Positions 1 through 11,400 of a stretch of DNA of 64,000 nucleotides are shown piece by piece. The notes below the pieces were generated by a model. It did not search any database. It was given only the letters and a program-made list of their open reading frames with translations, and was not told the DNA's origin. Every line of letters begins with the position of its first letter. Position 1 is the stretch's first letter. Origin of the DNA: Arcuatula senhousia (taxonomy: Eukaryota; Mollusca; Bivalvia; Mytilida; Mytilidae); assembly GCA_963971305.1 (NCBI GenBank), contig OZ020305.1:45531750-45595749 (forward strand), written 5' to 3'. Position numbers and translations under genes: made by a program.

Positions 1-2
1 TG

Positions 3-1342
3 TCCCCTACACTCTTTTCGATCCTGATGAATGACTTGGTCGGTATGTTAAAGGAAGCCGGTGTTGGCATTCAGATTTCCAACCATCTCATCAATGTGTT
101 GTTGTTTGCTGATGACATTACCTTGATAGCGGGTTCGGAATCTGAGCTAAACACACTTCTTGATATATCTGCTTAATTTGCTAGTAAATGGAATCTGAAA
201 TTTAATGCTAGCAAATCGAAAGTGATGATCATTGGGAAACGAATTGATAAGAGCAAAAAATGGTCCCTAGGTAATCAATTCATATATGAAACGAACGAGT
301 ATAAATATCTTGGAGTATACTTGTCACGGACGTTGAAACCACATTTTACATAAACTCGTACATTAAAGAGAACATCGATAAGAAATTAAATTACATGACC
401 CGTATTTTGGGGATGCACGGAAACTTTAACCGTATTAACTTTGGGGACGCCCTATGGAATAGCGTTTTAAGGCCCTCTATATCGCACGCCTGTGGTTCAT
501 GGATGACCTTCTCCCAAAGTGACAGGGATACTTTGAGTGGGGCTCAGTACAAAGCGGCCAAGATAATATTGAAGACTAAGGTAAATGTACCCAAGTCTTC
601 AGTATTGGCCGAATTGGGCTGGGAACCGATTAATGATTTCGTCGACAGACAACGAGTCTCTTATTTTAAATATATCTGCGAACTGCCAGAGACAAGACTT
701 TGTAAAGTTATATTTTGGGAGTTAGAAAAGGTTGCCTCTAATGATTGGTCCTACTTCACGTACATTAAATCTATCTTCCAAGATGTTGGTCTCGACTTTA
801 TGTTTACTGATAAGGCCTTTAATACAGGAAAATTTAACCGTTTTATGGGACAATATTCAGCTTCAAAACTCACAGTAGATATTTTGTCAAAATCTTCTCC
901 CGCTAATTATGTTTACTTTTACCGACGAAGAGGAAGACAGTAATATCTAGATGCTCAATCAGATTTTGAAGGGGCTAGACTAAAATTTCTTTGCAGAACA
1001 AACACTTTATGTCTTTATGAAAATCTGCAAAGATTTCGCCTTAGTGACTCTTCAACTTGTAAGATATGTGCTGAAAATGTAAGTGAAAATATTAATTACT
1101 TTTTATTGGAATGTCATGCCTTAGCTGAAATTCGTAAAGACACCTTCGAAAATATTGATTCAAATATCCCAGACCTCAATTTTAATTTTCTGCATCCTGA
1201 TGACAAGATATAGCTTTTAATCGGGGACTGGGGCTATTTCATTAATGATGAAATTGGATCATATTTTGATACCGTAGGTGTATACTTTATCAAGAATCTT
1301 TTCAAAAAAAGGTCCAAAATCTTAAATGATATTATTATGTAA
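3..1342 (+). mobile_element. Decayed LINE (non-LTR retrotransposon) reverse transcriptase, 5'-truncated
   Basis: Translating from base 3 gives a typical LINE reverse transcriptase palm: a SPTLFSILMNDL stretch, then the catalytic FADD motif followed by IT near 110-120, then NxxKSKVM and YKYLGVYLS. In-frame stops lie at 174-176 and 351-353. A frameshift near 351 moves the product into the frame that is open at 395-943 (RPSISHACGSW, AELGWEP). After a stop at 941 the same frame continues to a CxxC-x12-HxxxC-like cysteine/histidine cluster near 1060-1115 (CKIC then LLECHAL), passes another stop at 1211 and ends at 1340-1342. The copy is therefore a dead 3' fragment; the endonuclease and 5' half would lie left of the window. 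The clade is not assigned (CR1/jockey-like by general look only). Confidence 0.88.
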
Positions 1343-1627
1343 AATGAACTGTCCATGTTTTATGTTTTAAATATTGCCTACTTATATGTACTATATCGTT
1401 ACTTTTATGTGAGATTCGTATTTTTACTGAATTCCAGTTTGATTAACTTTATCTGATCTGACTTTATGGAAAACAGACTGTTTTATTGTGAAATACGATT
1501 TTACTTTTTGTATATAGACTAGTGCATTATGTATCTTAACTGTTTGAATGACTTTTTACCTGAATGATTTGTTATTTTGCTTTTACATGTATCAATTTTG
1601 TTTTATCATGCTTGTATGTGCATGGAC

Positions 1628-1656
1628 GCAACCACCATCACCCCGATGGTGGTTGC
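1628..1656. repeat. Perfect 12-bp stem hairpin downstream of the LINE ORF
   Basis: GCAACCACCATC at 1628-1639 pairs perfectly with GATGGTGGTTGC at 1645-1656 across a 5-base loop. It sits about 290 bp after the LINE stop, just before a short TA-rich run (about 1690-1706), where a LINE 3' UTR would be expected. A role as a 3' recognition structure for the retrotransposon is inference. Confidence 0.6.
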
Positions 1657-1799
1657 CCCCGTTGTAAAGGGGTAGTTATCCAAATAAACATATATATATA
1701 TATACATTTCAATGTATTTGCATTCAACAAAATCAATAAAGAATTTTTATATAAAAGTGAAAGTGGGAGTAAAAAGGGGTTGCACTAAGTCGTGCTTAA

Positions 1800-2290
1800 G
1801 CATACCCCACTCGACCATCCAGAATATAGGAAGAAGATAACCGACTTACCTGGCAAGGAGAGGCACAATACATATCATTATGCATATAAAGCTGTGTACC
1901 AAATATGAAATTAATCCTTTTGGTAGAAGCCAAAAAATCTATTACATTTTTTTTTCCATTTAGTCTAAGTCAGTTCGGAAAACAGGAAGTAGATGACGAA
2001 CTGAACTGGAAGGGGGAGGCACGGCATAACTCATCATGCCTAGGCTGTGTACCAAATTTAAAATTAATCCCTTTAGTAGAAGCCATTTTTGACCATTAAA
2101 ATAGTCTAAGTCGGCTCGGTAACAAGGAAGTAGATGACCGACTGACCTGGAAAGGGGTGGCACGGTACAACTCATCATTCTTAAGCTGTGTATTAAACTA
2201 AAATCAATCCATTTATTAGAAGCCCAGAAATCTGTTACGAAAAGTTTTTTTTTTCCATTTTTGACCCTATAAATAGTCTAAGTTGGTTCG
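1800..2290. repeat. Three diverged tandem copies of a roughly 130-150 bp unit
   Basis: The block containing GAAGTAGATGACCGACTGACCTGG, then a GGAGGCACGG-like stretch, AAGCTGTGTACCAAA and TTAATCCCTTTAGTAGAAGCC recurs about three times (near 1830-1950, 1980-2090 and 2115-2225). Identity is only moderate, so the array is old. Short open frames here are by-products of the repeat. Confidence 0.6.
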
Positions 2291-3140
2291 GATTAAAAAT
2301 TAGGGGTCAAAAAGGGACAAAAAGTGCCACTTTATTGTTTGTTACCACAATAACATTTGTTTTGCTTTACCAAATGCAGTGAAATTTTACAATAATATGT
2401 CATGCCATAAAAGGATGAATGGGATTGATTTTGGGGTCACCTCCTTTATTCGTTTAGAAATTAGGGGCCTAAAGAGGCACAAAATTCAAATATTTTAATT
2501 GTTCCCACAGTAACTTTGGTTCTGTTTGTCAAATTGCTATGAAATTTGACAAATTTAACAATATTTAGTTTAAACATATTTATTTATCCTGGATTGGGAA
2601 ACAAGCTTGATGCTAATTATGTGAATCCCTCTCCAGCTAGCAGTTTTCGAGTGTGACCTTTGTAGCGGCCCCAACTGAGCCTACTCAAAGGGGTCTTTAA
2701 CGTGCATGGGGTAATTGTCTCCATATACACGGGACAACCTTTTACCGTCCCTTCCGAAGGACTAGCATCGTTTCTTGAGACCATCCTCGCAAAAAAGTGT
2801 TATTGTGACACCCACCTCCCCCTAATTGCTAGGGTCAAATATGAAATGTAGAAGATACCCTTAATTTTTGAGGGGGTGAAACATTTTGTAACTGTAATTT
2901 ATTTTGGTCTGCTTTAAAAAACTTGATTTCCTTGTGAAATGTTTGTGGAAAGTCCATCAATGGCTGCATGTGTCAAAAAACCTTGTCAGTCCACCATGGG
3001 CTGCATGTTACCAAAGCCATTTACTTTCCATATTGGGCCTAAATGTACAGAATTTGACATGTTGCGGTCGTATCATCCTACAAATGCCTAGTCGGGATTT
3101 ATTCAATACAAAACGAGTAAATATCGGATGGATTATATTT
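2270..3140 (+). repeat. Dispersed repeat family F, copy 1
   Basis: The segment with 'attaggggtcaaa', and then 2930-3100 (the 'ggctgcatgt...catattggg' region followed by a 'tgcggtcgtatc' motif), matches 22100-23160 in the same order. Copy 1 is interrupted at about 2575-2800 by a different repeat (family D), which shows the insertion order. Confidence 0.6.
2575..2800 (-). repeat. Dispersed repeat family D (SINE-like), minus orientation
   Basis: About 220 bp that match 32835-33075 in reverse complement. Shared landmarks are the 'gtcccttccgaaggactagc' stretch, the 'aacgtgcatgggg' motif and the 'tatttatcctggattgggaaacaagctt' end. The fuller copy at 32.8 kb has a tRNA-like B-box upstream. Confidence 0.65.
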
Positions 3141-3239
3141 TTAAGTTTTCGCAAAATGAACCATGCGCGCAGGAATAAATTTGCGTTTTTATCATTATTT
3201 TTAGTACATGTATGTATTTAAAGAATGGATCATTTGCCC

Positions 3240-5270
3240 TAGGGGTTTTTTTGGCGAGCGACAGTCACGAAAACTGCTAAAACCTAAGTTTCTTTTCTAA
3301 AACCCCTCAATACCTGAATATAAGGTATTTGTTCAAGAAATGTCTTAAATTATTTCTGATTTCAACACTTAAGGAGATTTTTTTAAGATTTATTTCAGCA
3401 AGATGTATCAACCTATTGTGATTAATTCAATTATTGTTCTTAACTGTGGTTTCCACTTACATGTTTTTTTATTTACTATTTTTTAAATCTTTTCCGAAAA
3501 GTTCGGATATAAATTTTATATAATATTTAGGTGTCGTCAATTTTAAAGTAGTTGTTTATAAGGTATCAATTATCAGTCATTTTAATCTGATCTTAAGTAA
3601 AAACAACTTAAAAATGATAATTAAAGTCAAAAGTAGATCACATAGTTCTTAAATCTCTTCTAAGGTTTATAGTTTTTTATTTTGAAAGTAAATATCTTTA
3701 AATGTCTGAATCATTTATTTTGATGTATCATTAAGAAAATATTTTTTCGTTTAAATCGGAGCATTACATGCATCGCTGATAGGGTTTTGGGTTGAAATAT
3801 TCGGACACGAATCTTATATAATTCATTTGTTTTTGAAATTTTTCGAAATTGTTAAGGACATGTCTTTTTTTTTCTTTATAGTGCACATAGTCGATATCGT
3901 CGGTGCCGGATTTGTCTTTTTTGTTCGATTTTTGGGGTATAAATACTTCTGATTTTTCGACCTTCCAATGTTTTTTTATTCAAATGCTAGTAGTGATAGG
4001 TTTCTCCTAGCATAGACAGTTCGTTGTATTGATACCGCTACAGTATCTTAAATTTAGCATTTCTTCAGAATTATCGTTAGAAATCGACCGTTTACTTATG
4101 ATTATGACTTCCTTGTAAATAATTTTGTTGGGACATTCTAATAACATGTAGCTGTGATATAACTGTTCTTCGATTTGCTTGTTTTGAAATGTAAAATGAA
4201 TACCAACATATATTATAAATAAACACATGCTTCGATCGTTATTGTTAGAAAGCCTTTTCAATCAATTTCTTGTACTTTTATTTTATACTTTCAATAAAGT
4301 CTTATTATACTAATCTTTAAAATGAATGTCTATTTTGCTAAATGATAAAATAGTTCATGTTTGAATAACTCATAGTTTTTTTTTCTTCCAAATATTGAAA
4401 TGTCAACACAAAAGAAAATATTACTTGCCATAGAAGTCAGTTAATTTCCTTGTTATTTTCAAAAAATATTTGTATTTAGACGAACACTTGAAAAGTTACA
4501 TTTTTGCAATTAGGACCTCCCATTTTTATCCTTTAATTTTACGAGGGGCTTTTTTGTTTTATTTTTTCAAGATACGTATGTTTTTTATATGAACAGTGCA
4601 TTAAAAAATTTGTTGGAAAAAAATGAAGAAATTGTATATTTATGAATGTAATTTTGGTGCGAATAAATGTACTAGAATCAACGATTACAAAGACTGGGCG
4701 TTTGGGTAACTAACTATAGGTTCGTACATATATTTTCCATCACACTTAATGAAATATATAAACAAAATAAAGACGGTCTATCCTTAAGTCAAATAATGAT
4801 GATTGATACCTACTCGTAATTTTTTTATTAGTTTTTTTTTACTTTTCTTCAAGTCTTCAGTTTTGAAATTAAACGACCGAATCTTACTTCAACACTTAAG
4901 GAGTTTATTCTACATATATTTAAGCATTAATTTCCTTGAACATTTTCACATATATTGTTTTTTATTTTTATTTTATTTTTCCGAAAAATTCTCCATAAAA
5001 CTCATAATTTACATACGCACTTTTCGGACAAGATTTAAAGAATTCGGTAAATAACTATTATACATGAACGTAAGACTGAGTGTCGTCAGATTTTAAGACG
5101 TTGTTTATAAGGTTACAATTATCAGTCATTTAAATCTGATCTTTGTAGTTTTCAATTTAATAATACTATGGATGGATACTTTAAACTTTAGTTTTAAAAT
5201 GACTTTTGATAGAAATACTTTTGGCGACGGACTAGTTTAGAACATTCCTAAATTCAATGTTTAACTTTCT
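3240..5270. other. AT-rich intergenic DNA with weak duplicated pieces
   Basis: No gene recognised. 3530-3600 and 5075-5145 share a 'gtgtcgtca...ttataaggt...caattatcagtcat' stretch. 3860-4015 is distantly similar to 4130-4275 of the 44-kb block (44130-44275) around 'gcacatagtcgatat'. Both look like old dispersed repeats. Confidence 0.5.
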
Positions 5271-5485
5271 TAATTTCAATTGAATAAAAGAAATAACAAA
5301 ACTGACGAACTTTGAGGACCAATCTCAATGTCCAAGAGAAAAGACGAAACATAGAAGACACACCAGAAAAGTTTTAGATCGCAATGATCCTCACTTGGTA
5401 CAAGCATTTCAAATTAAATGGTATATTAAATTAGGTTTTATGGCGCGCCAAACCTCCCTCTTCCATTGCAACATTTAGTAACACA
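5270..5485 (-). repeat. Retroelement arm fragment (same family as the 15.6-kb arm)
   Basis: The stretch from 'ataacaaaactgacgaact' to 'gccaaacctccctcttccattgc' matches the outer half of the arm at 15643-15840 in the same orientation, and the reverse complement of 19500-19705 and 43860-44055. It is older and more diverged than those copies. Confidence 0.7.
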
Positions 5486-5679
5486 AGTGATTCGTTACTC
5501 CAGAGCTTGCGGGAATTACACCAATTTCCTTGGCAGAACGTCACGTTTGACACAGAAATCGCTAACACAGGGTTATGTTGCTCCTCTGTTGATGCCTCAC
5601 TAAAGAAATTTTACGGTAGACAACTGCAGTCCTAGACAAATATGAGATTTCTATATCTCAGATGATTGCAGATGGCGAT

Positions 5680-6060
5680 TTGTGATAGTTTTGTTTTGTA
5701 TTCCTTTACCGGATTAGACACACTGAATTGGAAGCTAGCAGTGCGACGGTGTGCTATAGCAGGCAGGTTCTGCTTACTCTTCCGGAGCACCTGAGCACTC
5801 TTGTTACGACTTGAGTTCGCGTTGTTGATTTCTGTTCGGTTGATTTTGTGTTTTGTGTTTCATTGTGATATTCTTGTTCGTGTTTACCGGTTTTTTGTTG
5901 ACTTTTCGGACTTTTGACACTCGAATGCCCAATTGGTGATCTTTGCTTCTATCAAAAGATTGTGGATAGTAGTTCGTATGACTTTTCGGACTTTTGACAC
6001 TCGAATGCCCAATTGGTGATCTTTGCTTCTATCAAAAGATTGTGGATAGTAGTTCGTCAG
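5680..6060 (+). repeat. Dispersed repeat family C with an 80-bp tandem duplication
   Basis: Landmarks are 'ttcctttaccggattagacacactgaatt', 'gcaggcaggttctgcttactcttc', a 'gacttgagttcgcgttgttgattt'-like stretch and a 'cggacttttgacactcgaatgccc' end. Other copies lie at 33734-34035, 40440-40620, 48470-48745 (plus) and 45300-45490, 61870-62045 (minus). The last 79 bases, 5899-5977, are repeated identically at 5979-6057. Confidence 0.8.
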
Positions 6061-6244
6061 AACACTGTCACGAAAAATTTCTTCTGTTGACCAATAATGT
6101 ACAAATATTTTATTTTTACAATAGTCTTGTTAGAAGTCTTTAAGGATTTCACAATATTGTTATCATGGTGGAAGTTGTAGAAAATTGTATTTTGTTTTTG
6201 AGTGTATGTGACAATTTAATGTTTGGTTTTAACTTCGTGAAACT

Positions 6245-6711
6245 TTGATGTTCTGTTGTTTTGGTTTTTTTTCGCCAAACGACATTTTTCGACTTCGCGC
6301 TTTTGAAGGTGCCTACCATACAGTTGATAGCTACGATTTTTCTACTTTGTACACTGACCTTCCTCACTATCTTTTTAAAAAACTATTTGAATATCTGGTT
6401 GAATGGTGTTTCGATAAATCTAAAAGTGACTATATCTGCTCTAAAGTTTCTAAATTATTTGATAAGTCGTTTTTTAGCGACGAGACTCACAAAGGTTACG
6501 TCAATTGGACTGATGCAGAAATGATTACTGCTCTAAATTATCTTTTGGACAACATTTATATTCGTTATTGGTATCCCTATTGGAACTAATTGTGCTCCAC
6601 TTCTTGCTGACCTTTTTTGTATTGTTATGAATCCCAATTTATAGCAAAACTTCAAAAAGACCCCAACACACAACATCTCATTGAAACTTTTAATTATACA
6701 TACAGATATTT

Positions 6712-6750
<39 letters not shown>

Positions 6751-7205
6751 TTTGAATAAATCTAACCTTACCAATGATAAATTCCCATTTTTAGATCTAG
6801 ATTTAAGCCTTACGGAGTATATATTTCACAGTTGGTAAGATATGCTCGGATCTGCAGTGGTGTGTCTGATTTTAATGATGAAAACCGGTGTATTACAAAA
6901 AAATTACTAAAACAAGGATATCGTTACCACAAATTAGTGAAGCCGTTTACTAAGTTTTATCTTAAATATCTATACCTTATTGGAAAATCTAACTGTACAC
7001 TGTAAAGGGAATATCCCATCCCGATTTCTACGGTTCTGTAATATTGTTTATAAGGCAAATAGTTTAAATAACAATTCTTTGGGAATGAAAAATTGGCTTA
7101 AAACTTTATTGAATAAAGATTATGAAATGGAAATTTCAGTAAAATCTTTGAATTTAGTTTTCTTTGGTAAAAATATTGATAAATTGATACTTTCTTTAAA
7201 ATGTT
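6245..7205 (+). pseudogene. Decayed Penelope-like reverse transcriptase
   Basis: Several frames together read as one reverse transcriptase. Recognisable pieces are DFSTLYTDLPH (about 6335-6370), IGIPIGTNCAPLLADL (about 6565-6615), the YESQFIAKLQKDP and FPFLDLDLSLTE region (6625-6815), YARICSGVSDFNDENR (about 6838-6885) and KKLLKQGYRYHKL (about 6895-6940). The DFSTLYT, GTxCAP and FPFLDLD pattern resembles Penelope-like or related retroelements; the family call is from memory of such motifs. There are frameshifts near 6567 and 6615 plus stops. The catalytic YxDD position is replaced by a tetranucleotide repeat. It is a dead copy. Confidence 0.75.
6711..6751. repeat. (AATC)n microsatellite
   Basis: About nine to ten tandem AATC/TCAA units in a row, lying exactly where the reverse-transcriptase YLDD motif should be encoded (after the TYRYL codons). 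Confidence 0.9.
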
Positions 7206-7544
7206 AATTGCCTTTTTATACTTGTTTATCCTTTTTTATACTTATGTCATTTTTTAGCATTACAGCGGTCAAGTGTGTCGGATTTGTGTGATGATGCATC
7301 ATCAAATTATGAATTGTTTGACGTGTTGTGTCCAATTTAAAATCGACATACTTGATTTTTTACATCAGTCGATGGATGCTTCTTAGCTAACTGTCAGTAA
7401 CTTCGAGTGTTCACAAGAGAGTATGTGTACGTCCCGTTAATTACTTGTTGTCCTTTTGTCTCAGATACTCTCTTGTTAAATTGAACTTCTATCGATTTGA
7501 TTTTTACTGTGTGTTAGTTTGTGCTTTGTTATTGATTATCAATA

Positions 7545-8240
7545 GGGGCAAGGTTAGCGCCAAAGAAAAAAAAACTAGTTTAACCCCGCCACATTTTAAT
7601 GTGCCTGTCCTAAGCCAGGAAACTTTATCAAAACTTATGTTTGTATTTAGTCGAATTTATGTAATTTTTTTTTGTCAAGAAGAGAATCTTTCATTGCACT
7701 CTAGGATTGGGCTTGAATCATATGTAGACGATAAAGAGATGTGGAATAAGGCACCGACCATTTGATTTTCTGGGGGGGGGGCGTGGGGGCTGGGTTTCTA
7801 AAAAAAAAATATTCTGGCTCTGATTTTTTACCAAAAAAAGTATGGCCAGCTTATAGGGCGAAAAAAAAATCATCTGGCCCTCATTTTTGCGCATTAGAAA
7901 GAAAGAGATTTTCTTAACAAAATTTTCTAGCATTGAGTGTATGGGAAAATGGGAAAACAATAAGCTGGCCCGCGCAGCGGTCGAAATTCCCGGCTCGGGT
8001 GAACATCCTACCCCCCCCCCCCTAGAAAATCAAATGGTCGGTGCCTACGTGTACGCGACACAACCAACATTAAAGAAACGGCAATTTAAAAATTCACAAT
8101 GAAAATCCAGGCCAATTGAAAGCCAGCGGACAGCGACCGCTGGTCTAATTGAAGGTTGCTGGCTGTTTTCCATTGTGGATGTTTTAAATTTACGTTTATA
8201 TTGTAAGTTGTGTCGCGTACACTTATTCCACATCTCATTT
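7545..8240. repeat. Dispersed repeat family B, inverted arms, interrupted by a MITE
   Basis: Starts with 'actagtttaaccccgccacat' and 'gtgcctgtcctaagccagga', also found at 27540-27595. The end motif GTGTCGCGTACACTTATTCC is present at 8200-8240 in plus and, split by the MITE, at 7737-7749 plus 8046-8065 in minus. The end module therefore forms an inverted pair around 8090-8165. Further end modules lie at 27820-27850, 43075-43105 (plus) and 45612-45640 (minus). Confidence 0.75.
7750..8045. mobile_element. 296-bp MITE with roughly 22-bp terminal inverted repeats
   Basis: The left end GGCACCGACCATTTGATTTT is matched by its exact reverse complement at the right end, each followed inward by a run of G (or C). 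The 296-bp body encodes nothing. The flanks are TAA (7747-7749) and TAC (8046-8048), and the interrupted host repeat reads 'gaataagtgtacgc' elsewhere, so the insertion site is known. A 3-bp TAA-type duplication and ends beginning GG suggest a PIF/Harbinger-type MITE (inference). Confidence 0.82.
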
Positions 8241-9420
8241 TCTTCTATTTAAACCAGTTACATGTATCTTATCATCGACTTTTTTTCATATCGTCGTTTG
8301 AATAAATTGTCTTTCCCTATCTGATGTTTCCAAAGTTTTTGTTTTCCTTTCTATGGTGCCCGTGATTTAAAAAAATATATATTAAAAAAAAGACCTAGGT
8401 TTGCATCTCGGACATTTTTAAAATAGCAAGATATTCATTTTTTTTTAAATAGTGATATATCGGCCAGCGACAAAACATGCATCAATTCAGCGACAATTTG
8501 TATTATCAAAGCTGCGATTTTAACCTGTACGTTATTAAATAAAAGACATAAAAATAAAATAAAAAAGATGAAAATGAATATCAATGTCAAGATAAAATCA
8601 ACTTATCATAAACCAAACTGTCCAAAGCTAAAAAGTAATATTCAACTAGACAAGGTTGAATCTATAATGATAAACGGTAGGACAGACAAAAAAGAATACA
8701 ATTGGAAAAAAAAAATATTTTAAACCTTCCTTGCATAAAACATTTATTCATTTAGGTGGCATATTTTTGTTACAGATACAAATTATCGCCCTCTTTAATT
8801 TTATTTATAAATAATAATATTTTTTCTGTGAATATTTGCTTTAATGTTTACTTGGTAAACTTATGTCGCTGTTTTGATGTATGATTGTACAAAAAATAAA
8901 TTAAATAGGTCGCTGTTTCGACAACAGCAAATATTACTGTTTTGAGTGTCGCTATTTCGAAAAGAGGCTGTTTTAGCCCTTTGCACCTGTGTAAATGATT
9001 GAAATGCATGGAATATGCAAATATTTAATTTTCCTTTTCGTTTGGTCTAGGTCTTTTGAATGCAGTGGTTTTTTTTCATAAGCGCTAATAGTATTATGTA
9101 AACTGGTCAAGAATATGGAATTGCTTTCAAAATCATCTCGTGGTGTAATGAGAAGCAAAAATGTGGTAATGAGTCATTCTAATGTCTTTTGTCCGAAGAA
9201 AAGGCCAAGAAAAAAACAATTTGACACAAAAGACATCACGAGAAATGTCCACAACATAACATAACACCCAAACAACTAAGATGCAATCAGCAGGGTAAAC
9301 ACTTGTGCTTCGGAAGAGTCAGCAGCTATAAAGGATTAAAGATTCCCTATATACGGTCTGACTCGGGAGTTTAACGTCATGACTATACCTAGATATAGGT
9401 CTGCAGCGACGTAGCCTATA
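8241..9420. other. AT-rich intergenic DNA
   Basis: No gene, RNA or clear repeat recognised. Homopolymer A and T runs dominate. Confidence 0.5.
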
Positions 9421-9424
9421 TAAG

Positions 9425-9710
9425 GTAGCAACCATTTGATTTTTATGGGGGGCTATGGATATTTACTTCGTCCTGCCTTTATATTTTCGGAAAAAGCTGA
9501 GCCTGGATTTTATTTGGCGCACTTGTGCCATTTTTGTTTATTTTAAAAGCTATTATAAAATTTCCAGAAACAACTACCATCCCTCTTTTTTTTATTCAAA
9601 GCGCAGTCTTGCCCTTTTATTTCTTGATTTTTGCCATCCTGCTTTTTCATTTCAAATTTCACCATAGCCCCCCCCCCACCAAATAGAATTAACGGTCGGT
9701 TTTTAAGATA
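9425..9710. mobile_element. Old relative of the 7.75-kb MITE
   Basis: The left end 'aaccatttgatttttatgg' with GGGGGGCTATGG is mirrored on the right by CCATAGCCCCCCC followed by a degenerate 'aatagaattaacggtcggtt'. Size is about 285 bp. The interior (cttcgtcctgcc, ttatttggcgc, ctgctttttcatttcaaatttcacc) matches 36900-37080 and 38530-38560. Confidence 0.65.
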
Positions 9711-10857
9711 CCCTTGGTTTATAGCTGAAATGTTGAGATTTTTAGATTGCATAATTATCAACTTTTTTTAACATAATTCTTCTGTCCTTACTCTTTTGAA
9801 TGAGTTTAATTTCTGCAATAATCCTTCTACAACTGTAATTATCATATGTTTTAAATTCGTTATTATATTATTTACGCAACAATTGCCAGACATTTTTAAA
9901 ATGTGATTCTAACATGGGTTTTCTCCCAATATTTTTTTTTCCAAATTGCGACGTAGATCTTTTTTTTGTGATAATAACACTGCCTACAATTTATTAATGT
10001 ACCATTCTTTGTCAAAAGCTTTTTTTCTATCATCTAGCTTAATTAAATATAAAGTAATTTAAAAAGAATTTTAAAATTCTACAACTGGTTCTATACTTAC
10101 ACCAAAGTACTGTTAAACACACAATTTTACATAGACTTCCTGATATTTTTGATAAATCCATGAATAAAAATTTCATTAAAATATTGTTTTAACATTCATC
10201 AAAATATCGTTTTAATATACACTGTTAACTTCACATATCATAAATCATAAATTGATATTATTAGAAACTTGAATTTAAATATCAGTTTAAAAATAATGGA
10301 TTTTCATTAATGGACACACTTTATATCCGGTTTCTTTATTTTTGGTTTTATTTTCTTGCCAGCAGTAACATGTTTAGTTTAACTTTGTTTGGGCATTTGC
10401 ATTATTTATAACTAATTTAATGAGAAATTAAAGATATCATCGATTGATTGATTGATTAGAGTTAGATACTGTTTAAATGTGACTTAATATTTTAACGGTA
10501 GTGCTTTTAGTCTTGTCTTTTGATATTTCTTTGAATGCAGATGTTGTGTTTTATGCATTTGTAGTTTAATATTGCTTTGAATGTAAAACATACTTTATAT
10601 CTAATACTAAATAAAATTATAATGTCAATACTTTACCTGTATTATTGGCGGAAATGAAACATTTACGAAACGGCATAAATGAAATATAATTTGTGGCGCA
10701 AATGAAATATATTTTTGGCTCCAAAGAAATTATAGTAATTTGCGCATAAGCAATGCACCGGTTTAATTTCTCTTTTAAAAAAATAAAGTACAGCAATAAA
10801 GCAAGGATACATGTATATGTATAGAATGACATCTTGTGGGTCACAGGTGTCTAGTAG
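9711..10857. other. AT-rich intergenic DNA
   Basis: No gene recognised. A short GATT run (about 10441-10458) and scattered poly-T tracts only. Confidence 0.5.
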
Positions 10858-11400
10858 ACCCGTAGCAGCACTAAGCAAAAGTTGCCGAAAGTGTGACGAA
10901 AATTCAACGTCGTATCAGGCCGCTTTGTCCACAAAGTGACTGTGTGTTAACAACAGGTGCTTGAAATGGGTAGCCCAGTAATTTTTCGTGCCGGGATGGT
11001 CAGTCTAAAATGCAATTTTAGCACGACTTTAATTCATACAATGTAGGTGCACTGCATTGAAAAAAGTCACATTCATAGCACGTGAGAGTACACTGCTCCG
11101 GGTCGCAGTAAGAGAAAGGCTGATGAATCGCCTGCAGAAGGTTAAGTTTTCTTACCTCACCTATCTCTCCTTTTTCCAGTGGCAGCAAAAACTTGACCCT
11201 GATTCCCATTTCTTTCACGTCCTTTCTAACCCATCTCTCCTCATCATTCTCTGTTCATTTTATCATCCTCTTCATGTTCAACGCCCTCATGCGACCTATG
11301 TTGCCTTTTTAACTTCATCATCATTTCATTTTGACACCCTTCCAGATTTATTCAAATTAGTGTTGTTTGGAAGTAAAGCACTTATTAAACTAACTATAAT
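10858..11400 (+). repeat. Dispersed repeat family E, copy 1
   Basis: About 500 bp similar to 55508-55985. Shared landmarks are 'gcagcactaagc', 'gctttgtccacaaag', 'gtcagtctaaaatgc', the 'ccagtggcagcaaaaacttgaccct' stretch, 'tcatcattctctgttcattt' and the 3' end 'ttggaagtaaagcacttattaaactaac'. It looks like the 3' end of a retrotransposon. The 127-codon open frame at 11057-11440 is not conserved in the second copy. Confidence 0.65.
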
